Part shown: piece by piece, positions 52,274 to 60,931 of the stretch
How the letters are laid out: every line of letters starts with the position of its first letter
Numbering within the stretch: the stretch's first letter is position 1
Assembly: GCF_002261265.1 (NCBI RefSeq)
Contig: NZ_NEVK01000008.1
Span: 62,001-126,000 of the forward strand
Direction of reading: 5' to 3'
Source: Bordetella genomosp. 7
GTDB lineage: Bacteria; Pseudomonadota; Gammaproteobacteria; Burkholderiales; Burkholderiaceae_B
DNA: 64,000 nt
Translations under genes and position numbers: made by a program
Notes under the pieces: generated by a model
What the model was told of the DNA's origin: nothing
The model's database searches: none
What the model saw: the letters and a program-made list of their open reading frames with translations, nothing else

Positions 52274-53164
52274 ATGGCCAACCCTGGCATGCATCCGGTT
52301 ACCCAAGCCGCCGCCTGGATGGGCGGCGCGCTGGTCGCACTGGCCGCCATGGCGGTCGCATCGCGCGAACTGGCCGCCCACCTGAGCATCTTCCAGATAC
52401 TGTTCTTTCGCAGCGCATGCGGGCTGCTGGTGGTCAGCCTGATTCTGTGGCGCGCCGGATGGGGCCAGGTGCGCACCCGGCGGCTGCGCGGCCACCTGGT
52501 GCGCAACGCCAGCCATTTCTGCGCCCAGTACGGCTGGGTGTACGGCATGGTCTATATACCGATGGCGGCCGTCATCGCCATCGAGTTCACGGCCCCGGTG
52601 TGGACCATTCTTCTGGCCGCCGTCATAGTCAATGAAAGAATCACGCCGCCGCGCATGGTGTCGGTGGCGCTGGGCCTGGCCGGTGTATGGCTGATCGTGC
52701 AGCCCGCGGGCGCGCCCGTTCATCCCGCCGCGTTGGCGGTGCTGGCCAGTTCGGTTGCCTTTGCCCTGACGTATGTCATGACCAAGAAGCTGACGCCGAC
52801 CGAAACCCCGCTGTGCATCCTGTTCTACATGAGCGCGGTGCAGCTGGCGCTTGCGGCCGTGCCGTCGGCGTTCGACTGGCGCCCCATTCCGCTGCAGGCA
52901 ATACACTGGATCGTCGTAGTGGGGCTGGCCTCGCTGGTGACCCACTACTGCCTGGCGCGCGCCATGAAGCTGGCCGACGCCACCATCGTCGTGCCGCTGG
53001 ACTTCCTGCGGCTGCCTTTCATCGCCATGATAGGGGCGCTGCTGTACGGAGAATCCGTAAGGATGTCGCTGTTTGCCGGCGCAGCGCTGATACTGGCCGG
53101 CAACCTGTATAGCGTGGCGGCCGAAAAGCGCCGCTCGCGCAGCCTACAGGGCAGCGGATCGTAG
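52274..53164 (+). CDS. DMT-superfamily (EamA) transporter
   Basis: This 296-residue inner-membrane protein has ten predicted helices in two EamA repeats. The first repeat includes LSIFQILFFRSACGLLVVS and AAVIAIEFTAPVWTILLAAV; the second LPFIAMIGALLYGESVRMSL, near the C-terminus, is the conserved ending glycine-glutamate segment. GAGGAG precedes the ATG at 52274. It is divergent from the aromatic operon and its last 21 bases overlap the convergent LysR gene. It could export a toxic intermediate or amino acid. Substrate is not readable. Confidence 0.87.
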   Translation: MANPGMHPVTQAAAWMGGALVALAAMAVASRELAAHLSIFQILFFRSACGLLVVSLILWRAGWGQVRTRRLRGHLVRNASHFCAQYGWVYGMVYIPMAAVIAIEFTAPVWTILLAAVIVNERITPPRMVSVALGLAGVWLIVQPAGAPVHPAALAVLASSVAFALTYVMTKKLTPTETPLCILFYMSAVQLALAAVPSAFDWRPIPLQAIHWIVVVGLASLVTHYCLARAMKLADATIVVPLDFLRLPFIAMIGALLYGESVRMSLFAGAALILAGNLYSVAAEKRRSRSLQGSGS

Positions 53165-54127
53165 TTCGGTATCCGCGGGCGCCTGGCTGCCCGACAGGCA
53201 CGACTTCAGGAACTCGAGGCCCGCCTGGATCTTGAGCGACCCCGCCGCCCGGTTCGGCAGCACCGCGTACACGGCCCGGTTGCGGGGCACGAAATCGGCC
53301 AGCACTTCGACCAGCCGGCCAGTGCGCAGGTCGGCATCCAGCAGCCAGCGGGGCGCCATCATGATGCCTATGCCTTCCAGGCATGCGTAGCGCACCGCCT
53401 CGCCGTTATCGGCAAGCAGGTTGCCCTTGACGCTTACATGCGTGATCTCGCCGTTTTGCCACACGGGCCACCGCGACGTCATGGTCAGGCCCTTGGTGAT
53501 CAGGCAATTGTGGTTGATCAGGTCGGAAGGCACTTGCGGGGTGCCATGGCGTTCCAGATATTCGGGCGAAGCACAGAAGGCGCGCACATAGGGCGCGAGC
53601 TTCACCGCCACCAGCCCGGCGTCGATGGAGTCGGCGATGCGCACCGCGATGTCCATGCGCGCTTCATAGAGATCGACCTTCTCCATGGAAAAGTTGATCT
53701 CGACGGAAAGCTGGGGATAGGTCTTCAACAGGCGGGGAATCTGCGGGGCGATGAAGGCGCGGCCCAGCATGGCCGGCACCGTCAGGCGCAGGCAGCCGCT
53801 GGGCGTGTGCTGCATGCCGGCCAGGGCCTCGGCAGCGTGGTCCAGTTCGATCAGTGCCCGCATGCAATGGGCATACAGGCGTTCGCCTGCTTCGGTGACG
53901 ACCAGGCGACGGGTATCGCGGTTGAGCAACCGCTGCCCGACTTCAGCTTCCAGCGTGGCGATGCGCTTGCTTACCATGGCGGGCGTCACATCGATGCGCC
54001 GCGCCACTTCAGAAAAGCTGCCGATTTCTACCGTGCGCACGAAGATGCGCAAGGTGGTCAGGTCTTTGAAAATCGCCGAGTGCATGATCTGCGACTCTGA
54101 AAATTTTGCCGATCCACTAGTCGTCAT
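53144..54127 (-). CDS. LysR-family transcriptional regulator (1)
   Basis: This is a 327-residue LysR protein. The N-terminal winged helix near residues 20-80 (LRIFVRTVEIGSFSEVARRIDVT, PAMVSKRIATLEAEVGQRLLNR) is followed by DTRRLVVTEAGERLYAHC. The effector domain is of the CrgA-like group (LRLTVPAMLGRAFIAPQIPRLL). I took ATG 54127 because GGAG lies 6 bases upstream; ATG 54085 also fits. Its 3' end overlaps the DMT transporter gene by 21 bases. It could control the nearby DMT transporter or the aromatic operon, but is not adjacent to either promoter. Confidence 0.87.
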   Translation of the reverse strand: MTTSGSAKFSESQIMHSAIFKDLTTLRIFVRTVEIGSFSEVARRIDVTPAMVSKRIATLEAEVGQRLLNRDTRRLVVTEAGERLYAHCMRALIELDHAAEALAGMQHTPSGCLRLTVPAMLGRAFIAPQIPRLLKTYPQLSVEINFSMEKVDLYEARMDIAVRIADSIDAGLVAVKLAPYVRAFCASPEYLERHGTPQVPSDLINHNCLITKGLTMTSRWPVWQNGEITHVSVKGNLLADNGEAVRYACLEGIGIMMAPRWLLDADLRTGRLVEVLADFVPRNRAVYAVLPNRAAGSLKIQAGLEFLKSCLSGSQAPADTELRSAAL

Positions 54128-54270
54128 GGGGCTCTCCATGCATACCCGCCATCACAGCCCCTGCGGCAATCGCACCCAGGAAGCTGGCCCGCCATCATAG
54201 TACGGCCCGCGCCGCCACCCCGTGCTGCGATGCCGCGAGGCGGTGCCGAGGCGAGTCGGAGGCGGGGTCA

Positions 54271-54346
54271 GAGACGTGTCAGAGGCGGTGTCCAGGTGGG
54301 GGCGGAGACGAGTCAGAGGCGGTGTCCAGGTGGGGCCAGAGACGAG
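54271..54346 (+). repeat. 34-bp tandem repeat array
   Basis: The block starting GAGACGnGTCAGAGGCGG and continuing TGTCCAGGTGGGG recurs with a 34-base period from 54271 and 54305. A third copy starts at 54339 and turns into the 127-bp repeat. A more degenerate piece precedes it from 54248. All three plus-strand frames are open here, but the sequence is low-complexity and not a gene. Confidence 0.7.
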
Positions 54347-54720
54347 TCAGAGGCGGTGTCAGACACCTTCGGAGTCAGACACCGCAGCGCCGGCATACCG
54401 CAGCCCTGCACCAACCTCTCCAGGTGTCTGACCCCGAAAGGTGTCAGACACCCCACCGCACCAACCACACCATTCAGAGGCGGTGTCAGACACCTTCGGA
54501 GTCAGACACCGCAGCGCCGGCATACCGCAGCCCTGCACCAACCTTTCCAGGTGTCTGACTCCGAAAGGTGTCAGACACCCCACCGCGCCAAACACACCAT
54601 TCATGGCGTCAGACACCCCATGCAACCCCAAACACTTCATTCAAGGTGTCTGACTCCGAAAGGTGTCAGACACCCCCACCGCGCCACCCACACCCTTCAT
54701 GGCGTCAGACACCCACGCAA
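54347..54720 (+). repeat. 127-bp direct repeat with GTGTCAGACACC palindromes
   Basis: Two nearly identical 127-base units occupy 54347-54473 and 54474-54600, differing at only a few positions. A shorter degenerate continuation runs to 54720. Each carries a hairpin of GGTGTCTGAC, a 10-base spacer and GTCAGACACC (54423-54452, 54550-54579, 54645-54674), plus extra GGTGTCAGACACC palindromes. The array lies between the LysR promoter region and an SDR gene. It resembles dispersed palindromic repeats of proteobacteria. The remaining bases to 54860 hold only an A/T-rich promoter-like stretch. Confidence 0.75.
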
Positions 54721-54860
54721 CACCTAACACGCCCCGATTATTAACGATTTTTGAATTCTTAAACCGATTTCGGCCCATTTATTCAATATGCACAAACGAT
54801 CATCATGACTCCATCGCGCCAGATTCCTCGGCGCACCGATAAACACTTCGACGGAGCTCA

Positions 54861-55625
54861 ATGATGACCAAGCCCATTACCCCAGTTTCCACCCCGGCCG
54901 TTCGCACGGCGATTGTCACGGGCGCGTCGCGCGGCATAGGCAGGGCGATCGCCATGCGCCTGGCCCAGGACGGCTATCGAGTGGTGGTGAACTACTCGGG
55001 CAACCAGGCCAGCGCGGCCGACGTGGTGGCCGACATCCGGGCGGCAGGCGGACAGGCGGTTGCCGTGCAGGCCGATGTCTCGAACGGCGATGACGTGCGG
55101 CGGCTGTTCCGGGAAGGCCGCGCTGCCCTTGGCGCAATCGACGCCATCGTGCACAGCGCCGGCGTCATGTCGCTGGCGCCGATATCGCCCGACCACGTCG
55201 ACGTATTCGACCGGATGGTCAACACGAACCTGCGCGGCGCCTTCCTGGTGCTGGCCCAGGCAGCGCAGGAACTGACGCAAGGCGGCCGCATCATCGCGAT
55301 ATCCACCAGCGTCATTGCCAAGGCCTTTCCCAACTACGGCGCCTATATCGCATCGAAGGCCGGCGTCGAGGGGCTGGTGCACGTGCTGGCCAACGAACTG
55401 CGCGGCCGCGGCATTACGGTAAACGCCGTGGCGCCTGGCCCGGTAGCCACCGAGCTTTTCATGGAAGGCAAGAGCCAGGCGCAGATCGCGGAGCTTTCCA
55501 ACATGGTGCCTTTGCAACGGCTGGGCACTCCGCAAGACATCGCCAACGCCGTGTCGTTCCTGGCAGGCCCCGACGGCGGCTGGATCAACGGACAGGTATT
55601 GCGTGCCAATGGCGGCTTTGCCTGA
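54861..55625 (+). CDS. Short-chain dehydrogenase/reductase, FabG-like
   Basis: This is a 254-residue classical SDR. AIVTGASRGIGRAIAMRLAQDG (17-38) is the cofactor motif. NYSGNQASAADVV after strand 2 points to NADP preference. The catalytic serine is in IIAISTSVIAK, and Y-x3-K in YGAYIASKAGVEGL. The C-terminus GGWINGQVLRANGGFA is typical. GGAG lies 8 bases before the ATG pair at 54861. A LysR gene follows on the same strand, about 100 bases on, and is a likely regulator. Substrate unknown. Confidence 0.88.
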   Translation: MMTKPITPVSTPAVRTAIVTGASRGIGRAIAMRLAQDGYRVVVNYSGNQASAADVVADIRAAGGQAVAVQADVSNGDDVRRLFREGRAALGAIDAIVHSAGVMSLAPISPDHVDVFDRMVNTNLRGAFLVLAQAAQELTQGGRIIAISTSVIAKAFPNYGAYIASKAGVEGLVHVLANELRGRGITVNAVAPGPVATELFMEGKSQAQIAELSNMVPLQRLGTPQDIANAVSFLAGPDGGWINGQVLRANGGFA

Positions 55626-55721
55626 CGGCGCGCCCGCCGATCGGGCCCTTCTGCCCATTGACCGCCAACCGCGGCATCGGGTGCAATTGGCTTTCGCCCA
55701 TTTACGCGACGACTGACACCT

Positions 55722-56633
55722 ATGGACCGCTTCGCCGCCTTGCAGTTATTCAACCGCATTGTTGAGTTGGGCAGCTTCACCGAAGCAGCCGAAGTGCTGG
55801 ACATCCCGCGCGCGACGGCCACGCATGCGATCAAGCAACTGGAAAGCCGCCTGGGCGTCAGGCTGCTCGACCGCACCACCCGCCAGGTCAGGCCTACCCT
55901 GGACGGCCAGGCCTTCTACGAGCGCAGCAAGCGTGTACTGGCCGAACTGGAAGACGCCGAAACGTCGCTCAGCACGCACGTGGCCAACCCGCACGGCACG
56001 CTGCGGCTGGACGTGCATGGCGCGCATGCCACGGCGATTATTCTGCCGCACATCACCGAATTCCGGGAACGCTATCCGAACATCGACGTGGTGCTCAGCA
56101 GCGGCGACCGGCTGGTCGACCTGGTAAAAGAAGGCGTCGATTGCGTGGTGCGCGCCGGCCACCCGCGCGATTCATCGCTGGTGGTCAGGAAGCTGGCCAG
56201 CATGCCGGAAATCATCTGCGCCAGCCCGGCGTACCTTGAACGCTACGGCACGCCGCAGCACCCCGTCGAACTCGAAGCGCATCATGGCATCGGATTCTTT
56301 ACGCGCGGCAACGACAACCGCTATCCGTTCACCGTGATCATCGATGGCAAAGTTACCGAATTCGAATCCAGCGGCTGGATCAAGGTCAGCGATGCCGACT
56401 GCTACACCAGCGCCGCGCTGGCGGGCTGCGGCCTGATACAGGTGCCGCGCTTCCGCCTTGAAGAACACCTGAATGCGGGTCGGCTGGTGCAAGTTTTGCA
56501 GGCATGGCGTTGCCCCGACATGCCCGTGTCTGTGCTGTATCCATCGCACCGGCAACTGTCGCCCCGCGTGCGTGTTTTTATAGACTGGGCGCGCGAGCTG
56601 TATGCCCAGAAATTCGGCGCGCCCGGCCATTGA
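55722..56633 (+). CDS. LysR-family transcriptional regulator (2)
   Basis: This is a 303-residue LysR protein. MDRFAALQLFNRIVELGSFTEA, then PRATATHAIKQLESRLGVRLLD with RTTRQVRPTLDG, is the winged helix in residues 1-65. The effector domain (LRLDVHGAHATAIILPHITEF; GVDCVVRAGHPRDSS) matches the CrgA/DhcR-like group that often governs an adjacent SDR. It lies about 97 bases after the SDR and may be co-transcribed with it. The start with no extension is standard for the family. Confidence 0.9.
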   Translation: MDRFAALQLFNRIVELGSFTEAAEVLDIPRATATHAIKQLESRLGVRLLDRTTRQVRPTLDGQAFYERSKRVLAELEDAETSLSTHVANPHGTLRLDVHGAHATAIILPHITEFRERYPNIDVVLSSGDRLVDLVKEGVDCVVRAGHPRDSSLVVRKLASMPEIICASPAYLERYGTPQHPVELEAHHGIGFFTRGNDNRYPFTVIIDGKVTEFESSGWIKVSDADCYTSAALAGCGLIQVPRFRLEEHLNAGRLVQVLQAWRCPDMPVSVLYPSHRQLSPRVRVFIDWARELYAQKFGAPGH

Positions 56634-57105
56634 TGCCCACATGAAAGCGGCCCGCGCAACTGGCCGGCGGGTGGACAGGACTGCTCTATATCCCTATACT
56701 TACGCATCTTTACAGGCGTTCCAGGCTGCACAAGCCAATCGGGGCGCCTATCAACAGGCCGCGTACAGCGGCCCGGCATTTTGCTGAAACACATCAAGCC
56801 GGCCTACTTGGGCCGCGCAACAATATAGCCGGCTCACCAGGCTGGCTCAGCGCTTACCGACACCGGGGCCAATTTCCAGGACTCCACCCGTGGGGTAGCG
56901 ATGCACCTTTGTGTGCGATTTTTTTATGCTGCGTGCGCAGCCGTCGATCCGGCTCGTCCGCACATATTGCTCGCGCGTACCGTTCGTACGAGCCGTGTTT
57001 CAGCGCGCCAATGGGGTAGTTGCCACCCATCGCGTAGCGCGAAATGGCATGGGCGCATAGCACCCGCCTGACGGCGAGTCGCTGCAAAGGAGCAAGGACC
57101 ACCTA
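56634..57105 (+). other. Long intergenic leader with several hairpins
   Basis: This is a 472-base region without a credible gene. It contains a weak terminator-like GCAC-CTTTGT-GTGC followed by a run of seven T near 56904-56925, and GCTGCG-TG-CGCAGC (56928-56941). Nearer the symporter are a GCTC..GTAC/GTAC..GAGC arm pair, ATGGG/CCCAT, and CGCG-TAG-CGCG hairpins. The last part may be a structured 5' leader of the symporter mRNA. No known riboswitch is recognised. Confidence 0.4.
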
Positions 57106-58797
57106 ATGCAGGATACGCAGTTTTTTCAGTTGTCCGCCTCTACGGCAATCTTGTTATTGATAGGGTTCTACGGCCTGACTTTCCTGATGTCGCTATGCAT
57201 CGGCAAACGCCAGGAAAGCGTAGATGGCTACATGACGTCGAACAATGCGGTCGGATTCGGCCTGTCGGCCGCCAGCATGATCGCTACCTGGATCTGGGCG
57301 GCATCGTTCTACGCCAGCGCCACTTCCGGGTTCAAGTACGGCTTGTCCGGCCCCATCCATTACGGCTTGTGGGGCGCGCTGATGATTCTGTTTATCTACC
57401 CGTTCGGCCGGCGCTTCCGTGCGCTTGCCCCCAAGGCCCATACGCTGGCCGAGATCATGCACGCCCGCCACGGCGCATCCAGCCAGATGATCATGGCGAT
57501 TTCCAATATCGTGGGCAGCTGCATCAGCCTGATGGTGAACTTCACTGCGGCCGGCGCGCTGGTATCTATCCTGAGCCCGCTGACGTTTATCCAGGGTGTG
57601 CTGATCGCCGGACTGGGGGTGTTGTCGTATTCATTCTGGTCGGGGTTCCGCGCATCGGTGATGACGGACTTCGCGCAACTGGTGGCGATGATCCTGTCGG
57701 CCGTGGTCATTATTCCGCTGATCTTCTTCAACGCGGGCGGCACTGACGTCATCACGTCCAACATGTGGCGGCTGTCGCCCGAGCAGGCAAGCTTTTATTC
57801 GCCGCAAGCGATCCTGGAACAGGGCGCCCCTTACTTCGTGGCGGTGCTGGCGTATGCGATCGGCAACCAGACCATTGCGCAGCGGCTTTTCGCGGTGCGC
57901 GAGGACCTGATCAAACCCACCTTTCTGACCGCCACGATAGGCTACGGCGCGGTGGTGATCGGCCTGGGCATGCTGGGCCTGCTGGCCTTGTTCGTGGGCC
58001 TGCAGCCGGCCGACGGCAACATGAACAACATCATCCCGCAAATGGCCTCGGCATATCTGCCGCCGGTGGGCATTGCGCTGTTCTTCATACTGGTGATCGG
58101 CTCGCTTTCGTCTACGGCCGACTCCGACCTTGCCGCGCTTTCGGCCATTGTAATGACGGACATCTATGCGAAGAACCTGGCGCGCAATCGCCCGGATCCG
58201 CGCCGCATGCTGTGGTGGGGCCGCGCCACCATGGTGGTGGCGACCATGGCCGGCGTCATCTTCGCCAGCCTGCGGCTGGACATCCTGGTCATGCTGGTGT
58301 TCGTCGGCGCGCTGTGGGGCGCCATCGTGTTCCCCGTCATCGCCAGCTTCTTCTGGGACCGCGTGGACAACCGCGCGTTCGTATGGTCGGTGCTGTCCGC
58401 GGTCGTGCTGTTTACCATCGTGCGTTTCGAACTGGTGCCCATTGAAGGCGCAATCGCGGTGTTCTATGAGATCTGCGCCGGCATAGGCGCTGGCGTGGTG
58501 CTGGGCTTGATGGCGTTCGGGTTCTTCGGCCGCCGCGTCGCGCTGGTGGTGGGCGTACTGGCCGCCGCCGTGGCGACGCCCTTCTTCCTGGGCTTCCTGC
58601 GCGACTACATCGTGTTGACCGGGTCGCTGACCGCGTACGGCGTCAGCGCAGCGGTATGCACGGCGCTCAGCCTGCGCAGCCGTGAGCGCTTCGATTTCAG
58701 CGTGCTGGCAGACCGCGTGACCTCGTTCCAGGAGGACGATGACGGCCAGCCTGACGCCATCTCGCCGCGCCCCGCCCCCCAACCGGCGCAAGCCTGA
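57106..58797 (+). CDS. Sodium:solute symporter family transporter
   Basis: This is a 563-residue SSS-family permease with about 13-14 helices. It has the family pattern VDGYMTSNNAVGFGLSAASM with IATWIWAASFYASATSG near residues 38-75. GNQTIAQRLFAVRED, near residue 245, resembles the motif in solute symporters for pantothenate, urea or carboxylates. IGSLSSTADSDLAALSAIVM (about 325) is the conserved helix with the sodium-site serines. AAAGGAGCAAGG precedes the ATG at 57106. A 39-residue membrane peptide follows after 15 bases, as is seen for related transporters. The substrate is unknown; urea-, purine- or carboxylate-like compounds are possible. Confidence 0.88.
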   Translation: MQDTQFFQLSASTAILLLIGFYGLTFLMSLCIGKRQESVDGYMTSNNAVGFGLSAASMIATWIWAASFYASATSGFKYGLSGPIHYGLWGALMILFIYPFGRRFRALAPKAHTLAEIMHARHGASSQMIMAISNIVGSCISLMVNFTAAGALVSILSPLTFIQGVLIAGLGVLSYSFWSGFRASVMTDFAQLVAMILSAVVIIPLIFFNAGGTDVITSNMWRLSPEQASFYSPQAILEQGAPYFVAVLAYAIGNQTIAQRLFAVREDLIKPTFLTATIGYGAVVIGLGMLGLLALFVGLQPADGNMNNIIPQMASAYLPPVGIALFFILVIGSLSSTADSDLAALSAIVMTDIYAKNLARNRPDPRRMLWWGRATMVVATMAGVIFASLRLDILVMLVFVGALWGAIVFPVIASFFWDRVDNRAFVWSVLSAVVLFTIVRFELVPIEGAIAVFYEICAGIGAGVVLGLMAFGFFGRRVALVVGVLAAAVATPFFLGFLRDYIVLTGSLTAYGVSAAVCTALSLRSRERFDFSVLADRVTSFQEDDDGQPDAISPRPAPQPAQA

Positions 58798-58812
58798 GCA
58801 AAGGAGACCTCT

Positions 58813-58932
58813 ATGTTGACGCTATACATACTGATCTGGCCCGTGATCTCGGCCGCCATCCTGGCCCTGCTGGTCGTGGCCCTGTGGCGCGACCTGCGAC
58901 GCGCCCGGAAAAACGGCGAATCCATGGTCTGA
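58813..58932 (+). CDS. Small membrane protein, putative transporter small subunit
   Basis: This is a 39-residue protein, too short for a usual ORF cut-off. It is [20 protein letters not shown] followed by [19 protein letters not shown]. One helix (residues 4-25) is followed by a basic tail, which predicts the C-terminus in the cytoplasm. AAGGAG lies 7 bases ahead of the ATG. It begins 15 bases after the symporter stop. Small subunits of this length are known beside some sodium:solute symporters, so I infer a partner role. Confidence 0.75.
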   Translation: MLTLYILIWPVISAAILALLVVALWRDLRRARKNGESMV

Positions 58933-58999
58933 AGCCACGGGCGGCGCAGTCCGGCCTGTCGCTACAATGCCGCCCGTCACTTCACTCCATAGGTGCGTT

Positions 59000-59971
59000 A
59001 TGTCTTATCGATTCAAGCGCCTGGCCGCCATCGCAGCCGGCGTTCTCATTACCGCAGCCGGCGCCGCGCAAGCGGCCTACCCCGACAGGCCGGTCAACAT
59101 GATCGTGCCCTTTCCTCCCGGACAGGCCACCGACATCTTCGCCCGTATGCTGGCCGAACGTCTTGCCAAAGACATCGGCCAACCCGTGGTCGTCGAAAAC
59201 AAGGCGGGCGCGGGCAGCAACATCGGCATGCAGTACGTAGCGCGCTCGGCTCCGGACGGCTACACGCTGGTCGTGGGCGGCAGCGCCGCCGCGGTCAACC
59301 AGACGCTCTACAGCAATCCGGGTTATTCGCTGCGCAACGACTTCACACCGGTAGGCGGCATCTTTACCGTGCCGCTGGTGTTCCTGGCCACGCCCGCCAG
59401 CGGCATCACGTCGCTGCAGCAGCTTATTGAGCAAGCCAAGGCGCGCCCGGACGAACTGGCCTATGCCAGCGCCGGCATAGGCGGCACGCAGCACCTGTCG
59501 GCCGAGATGTTCAAGGCCGACGCCAACGTCGAACTGCGCCACATCCCCTACAAGGGCAGCGGCCCGGCGCAGGCGGACTTCCTGGGCAACCACGTGCCCC
59601 TGATGGTGGACTCGGTTACCGCCGCCCTGCCCCACGTGCAATCGAAGGCGGCGGTGCCCCTGGCCGTAACCACGCGCGAACGCGTGCCGCAACTGGCGCA
59701 AGTGCCCACGGTGGCCGAATCGGGCCTGCCGGGCTTCGAGGCCGTAGGCTGGGCCATGGTGTTCGCCCCCGCAAAAACGCCTGCGGACGTCGTGAACTAC
59801 CTGAACGAGCGGATCAACGCCATTCTCCGGTCGCCCGAGATGTCGCGCGCGCTGGCCGAACGCGGCGGCCAGCCGCTTATCTACCAGCCGGAAGAAGGTC
59901 GCCGCTTCGTGCAAACCGAAGTCGACAAGTGGGGCAAGGCGGTCAAGCGCTCTGGCGCCACCGTCGATTGA
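59000..59971 (+). CDS. Orphan Bug-family binding protein (TctC-like)
   Basis: This is a 323-residue periplasmic receptor. The Sec signal peptide is [19 protein letters not shown], cleaved before [32 protein letters not shown] is the Bug first domain, and [20 protein letters not shown] with [19 protein letters not shown] the ligand loops. No TctA or TctB gene lies nearby, which is typical for the many orphan Bug proteins of Bordetella relatives, some of which serve sensing rather than transport. The start ATG 59000 fits the signal peptide. It ends convergent with the XRE-cupin regulator. Confidence 0.9.
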   Translation: MSYRFKRLAAIAAGVLITAAGAAQAAYPDRPVNMIVPFPPGQATDIFARMLAERLAKDIGQPVVVENKAGAGSNIGMQYVARSAPDGYTLVVGGSAAAVNQTLYSNPGYSLRNDFTPVGGIFTVPLVFLATPASGITSLQQLIEQAKARPDELAYASAGIGGTQHLSAEMFKADANVELRHIPYKGSGPAQADFLGNHVPLMVDSVTAALPHVQSKAAVPLAVTTRERVPQLAQVPTVAESGLPGFEAVGWAMVFAPAKTPADVVNYLNERINAILRSPEMSRALAERGGQPLIYQPEEGRRFVQTEVDKWGKAVKRSGATVD

Positions 59972-59979
59972 GCGGCAGC

Positions 59980-60000
59980 GGGCCCGCGCATTGCGGGCCC
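59980..60000. terminator. Hairpin between convergent Bug and XRE genes
   Basis: GGGCCCGC-GCATT-GCGGGCCC forms an 8-bp perfect stem 8 bases after the Bug stop, in the 44-base convergent gap. It is likely a bidirectional terminator. Confidence 0.5.
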
Positions 60001-60015
60001 TGACCCTAGGGTGAC

Positions 60016-60651
60016 TTATGAGCGCGGGCGGCTTTTCGCGCCGCTTCGCGCGCCGGCCGACTCGTCCGGACGCGCGGCGCGGCCAGGCCTGGCGGGCTTG
60101 GACTCGCGCCGCTTCTGCGGCGTTTTACGCGGCGATATCACAATCAATACCTTTGCATCCGCGCCGCTGAGCGACGATATTTTGTGCGGCACCGTGGAAT
60201 CGAAGTGCGCACAGTCTCCTGTCTCGAGCACTTCCTTGCGTTTGACCAGTTGCAGCTCGACCCGCCCAGCCAGCACGTAGACCAGTTCTTCGCCATCGTG
60301 ATGGCCGGTGGGATTGGCTGGCGATCGGGCATCGTCCGGGTGGATCACGAAGGCCAGCATATTCCAGCGTGGCGAGGCGCCCGCCACCAATTGCAAGGCG
60401 CCCGTGGCGTTGCCCCCGCGTGCTAACGGATCACGGATGACTGACACCGAATCCGTCGGCTCATCGGTGTCGAACAGAGACTCGATGGGAACATCCAGCG
60501 CCCGCGATATGCGCAACGCCGAACTGATGGACGGCGTCGAGATCCCGCGCTCGATCTTGGACAGATAGCTGCGCGTGAGATTCGTCTGGGCGGCGAGTTC
60601 TTCCAGCGTCAATCCCGACTGGACTCTCAGCACCCGTAGCGTTGCGGACAT
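60016..60651 (-). CDS. XRE-family regulator with cupin sensor domain
   Basis: This is a 211-residue regulator. The helix-turn-helix is at residues 5-60 (LRVLRVQSGLTLEELAAQTNLT with RSYLSKIERGISTPSISSAL), and the cupin at about 110-180 (GEELVYVLAGRVELQLVKRK, then LETGDCAHFDSTVPHKIS). It has an unusually basic, proline-rich tail of about 30 residues. GGAG is upstream of the ATG at 60651. It is divergent from the aldolase operon. A 26-bp element at 60757-60782, repeated at 61747-61772, is a good candidate for its operator. Such proteins usually sense a small molecule bound in the cupin. Confidence 0.88.
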   Translation of the reverse strand: MSATLRVLRVQSGLTLEELAAQTNLTRSYLSKIERGISTPSISSALRISRALDVPIESLFDTDEPTDSVSVIRDPLARGGNATGALQLVAGASPRWNMLAFVIHPDDARSPANPTGHHDGEELVYVLAGRVELQLVKRKEVLETGDCAHFDSTVPHKISSLSGADAKVLIVISPRKTPQKRRESKPARPGRAARPDESAGARSGAKSRPRS

Positions 60652-60756
60652 CGCCCTATCTCCATTTTTTTGATAACCAACTTCGGCCGGGCACGGCGGC
60701 GGCTGCCCACTGGCGCGCCGGGTAAGTACTTTCCCGAAGTATGGCGAAATACCCAC

Positions 60757-60782
60757 ATGTCCTGTAGGACACTTGTGTCATA
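60757..60782. promoter_or_regulatory. 26-bp operator, copy 1
   Basis: ATGTCCTGTAGGACAC and, three bases later, TGTCATA form a composite element with the palindrome TGTCCT-GT-AGGACA inside. It lies in the XRE/aldolase divergent gap, 106 bases from the XRE start and 150 from the aldolase. 20 of 26 positions match the copy at 61747-61772. Confidence 0.65.
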
Positions 60783-60931
60783 CTGGATTCACGGCACACA
60801 AACTATCACGTTTCTACCGAGAAGTGTGCCGGAACTGGATTTTACGTGTATTGCCCGTGCGCACGGCCCGACTGCCGGGCCGCGCCTGCGCGCGCCGGCG
60901 GTACGTCCGGCAAGGCAGCAAAGGAGCTTCA

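Noticed and set aside
54248-54720. CRISPR array
   Set aside because: The repeats are contiguous with no unique spacers of constant length, and no cas gene is near.
54230-54727. 165-residue plus-strand frame across the repeat array, and other open frames there
   Set aside because: The open frames result from a repeat unit lacking stop codons. The translated sequence is just the repeat.
56854-57102. 82-residue minus-strand frame upstream of the symporter
   Set aside because: No ribosome site, no domain and odd composition. The region looks like leader or intergenic DNA.
57631-58791. 386-residue minus-strand frame antisense to the symporter
   Set aside because: Low-complexity basic sequence. 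The symporter on the plus strand is well supported.
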